Shown here: positions 57,123 to 64,000 of the stretch, in pieces
How positions within the stretch are numbered: the stretch's first letter is position 1
Layout of the letters: every line of letters begins with the position of its first letter
Assembly (NCBI RefSeq): GCF_019303475.1
Contig: NZ_JABLSI010000012.1
Coordinates: forward strand, 1-64,000
From: Streptomyces sp. JJ38
Lineage (GTDB): Bacteria; Actinomycetota; Actinomycetes; Streptomycetales; Streptomycetaceae
Direction of reading: 5' to 3'
Length of the DNA stretch: 64,000 bases
Position numbers and translations under genes: made by a program
Notes under the pieces: generated by a model
Databases searched by the model: none
What the model was told of the DNA's origin: nothing
Seen by the model: the letters and a program-made list of their open reading frames with translations, nothing else

Positions 57123-57965
57123 TCACGTGCTGGCGTCCTCGTGGCCGCACTCGGCGGACATCGCGGTACCGAGGGTGCGCCCCGGCTCCGGTTCCGGCTC
57201 CAGGTCGGCACGGGCCGCGATCGTGGCGGCGAAGCCGTCCAGCAGGGGTTCGAGGCCGAAGTCCAGGAGGTCGAGGCCGTCGCTCTCGAAGACGTTCTCG
57301 GGGAGCGCGGCGACCTCCGGATAGGCGCCGCTGGCCATCGCCTTCTCCAGGTACGGCGTCTGCGCCGACCAGAACTCCTCGTCGCTGACGCCTGACTCCT
57401 CGGCGGCCCGCTGGGCGAGGACGGTCGTGCGGGCGGTGCCGACGACATAGTTGTCGAGCGTCACCAGCATCGCGACCTTCTCCCGCCCGGTCAGGCCGAG
57501 CCCGCGCAGCCCGGCGAGCGCGAAGTCGAAGGCGGCGAGGCCGTTGGGGCCGAGGACGGGGCGGGTCTGGTTGATCTGGAGCAGCCACGGGTGGCGCAGG
57601 CACAGCTGCCAGGTTCCCCGGGCGACCAGCTCCAGCGTCGTGCGCCAGTCCTCGCCCCGGTGCTCCTCCAGGCCCTCGATTTCCTGGACGTGATCGAGCA
57701 TCAGGTCCAGCAGCTCGCCCTTGCCCGGAACATGGCGGTAGAGGGACATCGTGCCGACGCCGAGCCGTTCGGCGACCTTGCGCATGGACAGGGCCGCGAT
57801 CCCCTCCTCGTCGGCCACGTCCACGGCCGCGGCGACGACGGCGGACACACTCAGCCCCGGCTTGGGCCCGCGGGAAGCCGGCTGGGCGGTGCCCCAGAGC
57901 AGAGCCATGCTCCGGTGCAGGTCGCCGCTTCCGGCATGTTCGGTCGTCGTCATCTCATGCGCCAT
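57123..57965 (-). CDS. TetR-family regulator of the DrrAB-type exporter
   Basis: 280 aa from ATG 57965 (GGGGG upstream). HTH at ~40-90: VSAVVAAAVDVADEEGIAAL, SMRKVAERLGVGTMSLYRHV, PGKGELLDLMLDHVQEIEGL. The C-terminal TetR_C_1-type domain (GLRGLGLTGREKVAMLVTLD, NYVVGTARTTVLAQ) is shared with DrrR/TetR-class drug-sensing regulators. It is divergent from an ABC exporter with a perfect 19-bp inverted repeat between them, the expected operator. Confidence 0.9.
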   Translation of the reverse strand: MAHEMTTTEHAGSGDLHRSMALLWGTAQPASRGPKPGLSVSAVVAAAVDVADEEGIAALSMRKVAERLGVGTMSLYRHVPGKGELLDLMLDHVQEIEGLEEHRGEDWRTTLELVARGTWQLCLRHPWLLQINQTRPVLGPNGLAAFDFALAGLRGLGLTGREKVAMLVTLDNYVVGTARTTVLAQRAAEESGVSDEEFWSAQTPYLEKAMASGAYPEVAALPENVFESDGLDLLDFGLEPLLDGFAATIAARADLEPEPEPGRTLGTAMSAECGHEDAST

Positions 57966-57984
57966 CGTAATCCCCCGAGAGAGG

Positions 57985-58032
57985 ATCTGCGTATGGTGTA
58001 CGCTGTTTTAACTGCGTACACCATACGCAGAT
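57985..58032. promoter_or_regulatory. Perfect 19-bp inverted repeat, TetR operator
   Basis: ATCTGCGTATGGTGTACGC (57985-58003) and its exact complement GCGTACACCATACGCAGAT (58014-58032) flank 10 AT-rich bases (TGTTTTAACT). Each arm contains GTATGGTGTAC, itself palindromic-like, so two TetR dimers could bind. The repeat sits in the 92-bp gap between the divergent TetR and ABC genes and extends close to both starts. Confidence 0.75.
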
Positions 58033-58057
58033 GTTTCGGAACTCAAGGGGGACCTCT

Positions 58058-59077
58058 GTGCATCCGACCGACTCCACCCGCTACGCGGTACGCGCCGAGG
58101 GGCTGCGCAAGCGCTACGGCAAGGGGAAGTCCGAGAAGCCGGCCCTGAGCGGCTTCGACCTCGCCGTCCCCGCCGGCACCGTCCACGGACTGCTCGGACC
58201 GAACGGCGCGGGCAAGACGACGGCGGTCCGCATCCTGGGCACGCTGCTCAGGGCGGACGGCGGCCACGCCCGCGTCGGCGGCCACGACGTGGCGACCGAA
58301 CCCCGCCTCGTCCGGCGCCTGGTCGGCTTCACCGGCCAGTACGCGGCCGTCGACGAGATCCTGTCCGGGCGGCAGAACCTGGAGATGTTCGGACGTCTCT
58401 TCCACCTCGGCCGGGCCACGGCCCGGCGCCGCGCCCAGGAACTGCTGGAGCAGTTCCGCCTGACCGAGGCCGCGGACAAGGTCGTCTCCGGCTACAGCGG
58501 CGGCATGCGCCGCCGCCTCGACCTCGCCGCCTCCCTGATCCTCGCGCCCAGGGTGCTCTTCCTCGACGAGCCGACGACGGGCCTCGACCCGCGCGCCCGC
58601 AACGAGGTGTGGGACGCCGTCCGCGACCTCGCCGCCGCCGGGACGACGGTCCTGCTGACCACCCAGTACCTCGACGAGGCCGACCAGCTCGCCGACCGCA
58701 TCACCGTCATCTCCGCCGCGCCCGGCGAGGGCGGCCGGACCATCGCCGACGACACCCCCGAAGCGCTGAAGAACCTGATCGGCGGTGACCAGATCGAGGT
58801 CGTCGTCGCCGGACCGCGGCAGCTGGCCGCCGCCGCACGGGCGGTCGCCCGCGTCAGCGGCGGCCGGCCGCACCGCGACACCGAGGCGCTGCGGATCAGC
58901 GCGCCCGTCGCGGACCGGGTCGAGGCCCTGACCGAGGTCGCCCGGGTCCTCCGCGACGAAGCCGTGGACGTCGTCGACCTCGGCGTCCGCCGCCCCACGC
59001 TGGACGAGGTCTTCCTGCGCCTCACCGGCGTCCCCACCGAACAGCCCGAGGCGTCCCAGGAGGTCTCCGCCGCATGA
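58058..59077 (+). CDS. DrrA-type ABC transporter ATP-binding protein
   Basis: 339 aa from GTG 58058 (AAGGGGG upstream). Walker [21 protein letters not shown], signature [20 protein letters not shown], Walker [21 protein letters not shown] and H-switch-like [20 protein letters not shown] with Gln in place of the usual His in the TTQ motif, as in DrrA/daunorubicin exporters. The C-terminal ~100 residues ([34 protein letters not shown]) are the DrrA extension. ATGA overlap with the permease. Confidence 0.93.
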   Translation: MHPTDSTRYAVRAEGLRKRYGKGKSEKPALSGFDLAVPAGTVHGLLGPNGAGKTTAVRILGTLLRADGGHARVGGHDVATEPRLVRRLVGFTGQYAAVDEILSGRQNLEMFGRLFHLGRATARRRAQELLEQFRLTEAADKVVSGYSGGMRRRLDLAASLILAPRVLFLDEPTTGLDPRARNEVWDAVRDLAAAGTTVLLTTQYLDEADQLADRITVISAAPGEGGRTIADDTPEALKNLIGGDQIEVVVAGPRQLAAAARAVARVSGGRPHRDTEALRISAPVADRVEALTEVARVLRDEAVDVVDLGVRRPTLDEVFLRLTGVPTEQPEASQEVSAA

Positions 59078-59946
59078 GCGCCACCCTCGGCCAATCCACC
59101 GCCCCCGCCCGGTCCACCGCGCTCGACGCCCTCTCCACACTGGACGGCCCCGAGCGACGGCTGCGCTGGGCACTGACCGACTGCTGGACGATCGTCCGCC
59201 GGGAGCTGACCCATCTCGTCCGGCAACCCACCATCATCGCCTGGCAGCTGGGCTTCCCGATCGTCTCCGTCCTGCTGTTCGTCTACGTCTTCGGCAGCGC
59301 CATGGACGTCGGCGGCAGCACGGACTACAAGGACTTCGCCATGCCCGGCATGTTCACGATGACCATGGCGTTCGGGTTCATGAACACCGCCATGGCCGTG
59401 GCCGTCGACAAGGAGCGCGGCGTCATCGACCGCTTCCGGTCCATGCCGATGGCCCCCTCGGCCGTCGTCACCGGTCGCGGCGTCTCCGATGTCCTGCACG
59501 CCTCGCTGGACCTGACGGTGCTGGCCGCCATCGCCCTCGTCATCGGCTGGCGGCCGAACGGCGGCATCCCCGCGGCGCTGGGCGCCTTCGCCCTGCTGCT
59601 CTTCCTGCGCTTCGCCCTCATCTGGGTCGGCGTCTGGATCGGGCTGAGGGTGAAGAACCAGGAGGCCGCGGGCAACCTGTTCGCCCTCGCCTTCCCCTTC
59701 GGCATGATCTCCAGCGTCTTCACCCCGCCGTCGATGATGCCGGACTGGCTGGGCGCCGTCGCCATGTGGAACCCGGTCTCCTCCACCGCCAACGCGGTAC
59801 GGGACCTGTTCGGTCAGCCGATGGTGACGACGGGCGGGAGCTGGATCGAGTCTCAGCCGCTGCTCATGTCCGTCGGCTGGCCGCTGCTCATCACCGCGGC
59901 GTTCCTGCCGCTGGCCGTCCGCACCTACCAGCGGATGTCCCGGTAG
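59074..59946 (+). CDS. DrrB-type ABC-2 permease
   Basis: 290 aa, six helices with the ABC-2 signature: [100 protein letters not shown] and [20 protein letters not shown]. It forms the DrrAB drug efflux pump with the ATPase encoded immediately upstream. A perfect 20-bp hairpin terminator follows. Confidence 0.92.
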   Translation: MSATLGQSTAPARSTALDALSTLDGPERRLRWALTDCWTIVRRELTHLVRQPTIIAWQLGFPIVSVLLFVYVFGSAMDVGGSTDYKDFAMPGMFTMTMAFGFMNTAMAVAVDKERGVIDRFRSMPMAPSAVVTGRGVSDVLHASLDLTVLAAIALVIGWRPNGGIPAALGAFALLLFLRFALIWVGVWIGLRVKNQEAAGNLFALAFPFGMISSVFTPPSMMPDWLGAVAMWNPVSSTANAVRDLFGQPMVTTGGSWIESQPLLMSVGWPLLITAAFLPLAVRTYQRMSR

Positions 59947-59985
59947 GCCCGGAGCCGCCGGGCGCGCCCGCGCCCAGGGCACGGA

Positions 59986-60029
59986 CGAACGGAGAGGCCC
60001 TGCCGTCTGCGGCAGGGCCTCTCCGTTCG
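59986..60029. terminator. 20-bp perfect bidirectional terminator
   Basis: CGAACGGAGAGGCCCTGCCG (59986-60005) and its exact complement (60010-60029) with a TCTG loop, between the convergent DrrB and serC genes. Confidence 0.9.
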
Positions 60030-60046
60030 GCTGCGGGGTCGGGCGC

Positions 60047-61174
<1,128 letters not shown>

Positions 61175-61206
61175 CTAACCGCTCGGTAGCCCGGCAACGG
61201 GGCTGT

Positions 61207-61241
61207 CCGGCCCGTGAGACGGCGGACGTCTCACGGGCCGG
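61207..61241 (-). terminator. 14-bp perfect hairpin after the sacsin-like gene
   Basis: CCGGCCCGTGAGAC (61207-61220) pairs exactly with GTCTCACGGGCCGG (61228-61241), loop GGCGGAC. It lies 26 bp after the stop of the leftward gene ending at 61267 and upstream of serC on the same strand. Confidence 0.85.
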
Positions 61242-61266
61242 GTGTGCCGCGCTCCCCGCGGCCGGG

Positions 61267-64000
61267 TCAGTCGAACCAGCGGTCGACGGTCAGTTCGTCC
61301 GCGCGCTCCGGGTCCTCCAGCAGCGCGGCGGCCTCGAAGCGCCGGGGCCAGGCCCCCGCCGCCCAGGCCAGCCCCGCGGCGAGACCCTCCAGCGTGGCGG
61401 CGTGCAGGGCGCCGTCCGGCGCGAGCCGCCAGTCCAGCTCGACGCCCTCGACGAGGAGTTCGTCGTGCTCGGTGTACGACATCGGCGTCTCGGGGCCGAG
61501 CAGCTCGCGGACCTCGCCGGGCACCTCGCGGAGGGCGCCGCCCCCGGGGGCGGGCGCGGGCACGGCCTCGCTCAGCAGGCCCACGTCCAGCACGGCGGCC
61601 AGCCGCGCGGCCCGCTCCGGGCGCACCGGCAGCAGGGCGCGCCCCGCCGCCAGCGGCAGCAGGTCCGGCGCGTCCGCGACGAGCGCGCCCTCGGCGTCCA
61701 CCACCCGGACCCGGCCGTCCACGACGGCGCGGACCTCGTCCGGAAGCGTCACCTCCTCCGGGTCGAGCTCGGCCAGCAGCGAGTAGAGCCCGTGGAGCTG
61801 AGCCGGGCCGACGGGCAGTTCGGCCTCGGCGAGCCGGGCCAGTAGCTCGGCGGCGCCACCGGGCTCGTCGAGCAGGGCGGCCGCCGAGGTGCGCACGCCG
61901 AGGGCGTGCAGCAGCGCCGGGTCGTCGAACCCGCTCGCGTCGGCCTCCTCGTAGAGCCCCGCCAGCAGCGGGTCACCGCCCGCGGCGCGCAGCCCTGCCG
62001 GCCGTCGGCCGTCCAGCACCGGATGGCCGCGCAACCACCACGCGGTGTACGAGCGAACCGTCTCGGCCGTGCCGTCGGGCAGCAGAACCCGCACCGGCGT
62101 GGTCAGCGCGTCCCGCAGCGGCGGCCGGGCCAGCAGGGCGAGCGCCTGCGGCCAGCGGTCGTCGTCGACGAGGTCCAGGTCGCGGACGGCCAGCAGCTCG
62201 GTGGCCACCGGCGGCACCGGCGTGTCGGGGAGCTGGTCCAGGACGTCCTCGCACCACACGTCGACGGCGTCCAGCAGCCCGGCGTCGTCCGGCTCGGGGT
62301 AGTCGGTGTCACGGGGTTCGAACTCGTCCGGGTCGAGGACGAGGTCGGCGGCGCGCACCAGCGGGAAGTCGGCCAGCACGCCGACCGCGGTGAGCGTCTG
62401 CTCGCCCCAGCGCTCGGCCAGCTCCGGCTCGCACAGCGGCAGTTCCCCCTCGCGCAGCACGGCGGCGAACGGGCTGCCCGGGAAGGCCAGCTCACCGGCC
62501 GGCACCGGTTCCCCGTCCTCGTCGGGCAGGGCGAGCGCGGCCAGCCACGGCTCGTCGCCCGGTGCGAGCCCCGCGTCACGGACGAGGCCGAGCACGAGGT
62601 CCGTCAACTCCTCCGGGTCGAGCGCGGAGCCGTCCTCGTCCCACACCTCGTCGGCGTCCAGCGAAGCGGCCACGGCCGCCCGGACCTGCGGCGTCGTCAG
62701 GACGGCGCGCGGCGTGGCGGGGACGGCGCCCAGCTTCTCCAGCAGCGGGTGCGCGGCCTCGGTGTGGGCGACCTTCAGCCCCAGCCGGGCCAGCCGGTCC
62801 GCCCCGGCCATATCGGGCAGCGGCAGCAGGACGTGCCGTGGACCGATCGTCGTGCGGCCGTCCGCGAGCGGCACCGGCAGCCCGGTGAGCCGGTCGGGGT
62901 CGACCCCGGCCAAGGAGTCGTACAGTCGGCGCCACCACGCGGGATCGCGCTCGATCCCGGCCAGACGGTCGATGACCTCGCCGAGCGGGATGCGCGGCAC
63001 CTCCAGCGTGCGCAGCTCGGTGCGCCGCTCCAGCCCCGCGGGCAGCAGGCTCGGGAACAGCTCGGCCAGGACGGCCACCGTGGCCGAGCCCGCGCCCTGG
63101 GCGATCTCCGCGTCCCGCGGACGCAGCGCCAGCGGCTCGCCCTCGGCCCCGTCCGACCCGTCACCGGGGGCGGCGCTCGGCAGGAACGGCACGCCCGGCA
63201 GCCGCTCCAGCAGCCGCGCCCGCAGCGCCCCGTCCAGCTCGCCGCGCCCGAGCGGGCCGGGGACGAGGTCGATAACTCCCGGGCCCACCGGGTGCCAGTC
63301 GCGCAGCAGTTCCGTATACGTGTCGGCCGCCCGGTCCAGCAGGAAGTCCGTCAGCGGGCCCGGAGCGGTGTGCCGCCGCGTCGACTCCAGCGGGAAGCTC
63401 GCGATGAGCAGCGCGGGCACGCCCAACGGCTCGTCCGTGGGCGTGGGCGCGTGCACCACGGGCGCCGTCTCCGGCCGGACCGGCGCCCCGGCACCGTCCA
63501 CCGGCACCGCCCACGTCACCGTCCAGACCGGACGGCCCCGCTCCTCCACCGGACGGTCGGCCAGCAGCGCCGGATCGGTGACACCGTGCGCCGACGCCAC
63601 CCGCCAACGCCGGTCACCGATCACCGTCCACGGTCCGTCGGCCCGGCGCGTCAGCGTGCGCTCGCCCTCGGCCGTCTCCACCGTGACCTCGGCCAGCCCC
63701 GGCAGGGCCAGCAGCAGCGCGTCGTCCACCCCGGCCAGCAGCCGCTCCGCCAACTCCCGCGCGGCCGCGTCCCGCAACGGCAGCACCACGGCCGTGTCGT
63801 ACCCGGCGGGCGCGGCCCCCTCCGCGGCGAACGGCAACCGCAGCAGCGGCACGTGGCCGTCCCGGCGCCGCAGCTCCTCCGCCAGCCCCGGCACCGCCGC
63901 GGCCAGCTCCCGAGCCTCCGCCAACGACCACCGCACGCCCCCGCCGTGGCTCACCACGGCCGGTTCGTCGCTCACCGTCAGCACGGCGGCGAACCCGACG
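61267..64000 (-). CDS. Sacsin/Hsp90-like ATPase-domain protein, C-terminal part (cut by window edge)
   Basis: At least 911 residues are visible, and the frame runs past base 64000. The first visible residues (VGFAAVLTVSDEPAVVS) are the end of a GHKL ATP lid in sacsin N-terminal-like proteins. The rest is a large acidic Leu/Ala/Asp-rich region (LLLALPGLAEVTVETAEGER, PALLIASFPLESTRRHTAPG, ELFPSLLPAGLERRTELRTL). Streptomyces carry one such protein of about 1000 aa near serC, role unknown, perhaps chaperone-like. No start codon can be assigned. Confidence 0.75.
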   Translation of the reverse strand, partial: VGFAAVLTVSDEPAVVSHGGGVRWSLAEARELAAAVPGLAEELRRRDGHVPLLRLPFAAEGAAPAGYDTAVVLPLRDAAARELAERLLAGVDDALLLALPGLAEVTVETAEGERTLTRRADGPWTVIGDRRWRVASAHGVTDPALLADRPVEERGRPVWTVTWAVPVDGAGAPVRPETAPVVHAPTPTDEPLGVPALLIASFPLESTRRHTAPGPLTDFLLDRAADTYTELLRDWHPVGPGVIDLVPGPLGRGELDGALRARLLERLPGVPFLPSAAPGDGSDGAEGEPLALRPRDAEIAQGAGSATVAVLAELFPSLLPAGLERRTELRTLEVPRIPLGEVIDRLAGIERDPAWWRRLYDSLAGVDPDRLTGLPVPLADGRTTIGPRHVLLPLPDMAGADRLARLGLKVAHTEAAHPLLEKLGAVPATPRAVLTTPQVRAAVAASLDADEVWDEDGSALDPEELTDLVLGLVRDAGLAPGDEPWLAALALPDEDGEPVPAGELAFPGSPFAAVLREGELPLCEPELAERWGEQTLTAVGVLADFPLVRAADLVLDPDEFEPRDTDYPEPDDAGLLDAVDVWCEDVLDQLPDTPVPPVATELLAVRDLDLVDDDRWPQALALLARPPLRDALTTPVRVLLPDGTAETVRSYTAWWLRGHPVLDGRRPAGLRAAGGDPLLAGLYEEADASGFDDPALLHALGVRTSAAALLDEPGGAAELLARLAEAELPVGPAQLHGLYSLLAELDPEEVTLPDEVRAVVDGRVRVVDAEGALVADAPDLLPLAAGRALLPVRPERAARLAAVLDVGLLSEAVPAPAPGGGALREVPGEVRELLGPETPMSYTEHDELLVEGVELDWRLAPDGALHAATLEGLAAGLAWAAGAWPRRFEAAALLEDPERADELTVDRWFD

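Overview
The window is high-GC actinobacterial chromosomal DNA, almost certainly Streptomyces. The evidence is the very high third-position GC, many GTG starts, GTGA/ATGA gene overlaps, and a gene order that I recall matching the SCO4366-SCO4400 part of the S. coelicolor core: dmdR1, SIS protein, PAS protein, pdxH, citrate synthase, acyl-CoA carboxylase genes and serC. No rRNA, complete tRNA, CRISPR array or phage structural gene is visible.

Layout. 1-10.5 kb is core: a Pro-rich protein (cut by the window edge), an NsdA-type regulator, a primase-polymerase-like protein, an alpha/beta-hydrolase lacking its nucleophile, DmdR1 with an antiparallel ORF, a SIS-domain protein, a PAS/PAS/GAF-like sensor, pdxH and a citrate synthase. 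Between the PAS gene and pdxH lies a promoter, a 12-codon ORF with an exceptionally long Shine-Dalgarno match, and about 145 nt that folds into two consecutive three-way junctions. 10.6-20 kb is an accessory island: a truncated gene, two decayed inverted IS5-type copies flanking a secreted-protein/30-aa membrane-peptide pair, DUF664, CbiZ, a P-loop NTPase broken by an in-frame TAG, DIP1984, two GntR regulators and a methyltransferase. 20-22.8 kb is a six-gene coupled operon under a GntR-type operator. It ends with a 47-aa charged peptide, a PIMT-like methyltransferase and a DUF6087-like protein, and is a candidate aspartimide/isoaspartate RiPP locus.

22.8-36.5 kb holds Lrp-AzlCD, small enzymes, TrmO and a coupled DUF1446/acyl-CoA carboxylase/acyl-CoA dehydrogenase/enoyl-CoA hydratase/TetR operon (branched or isoprenoid acyl-CoA catabolism), followed by a GNAT gene behind a short leader ORF. 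36.7-50 kb holds mostly regulator-target pairs: MerR/membrane protein (with a deleted tnpB element inserted after it), LysR/EamA, a FAD/Fe-S dehydrogenase, a purine permease, TetR/DUF2867 and an AEC transporter. 50-64 kb holds MarR-MFS-ThpR, an aldo/keto reductase, a Uma2 protein, an SGNH hydrolase, a TetR/DrrAB exporter with a perfect 19-bp inverted repeat in the shared promoter, serC, and a partial sacsin/Hsp90-like protein.

Family assignments come from sequence recognition alone. Ortholog names and locus tags are from memory and were not searched.
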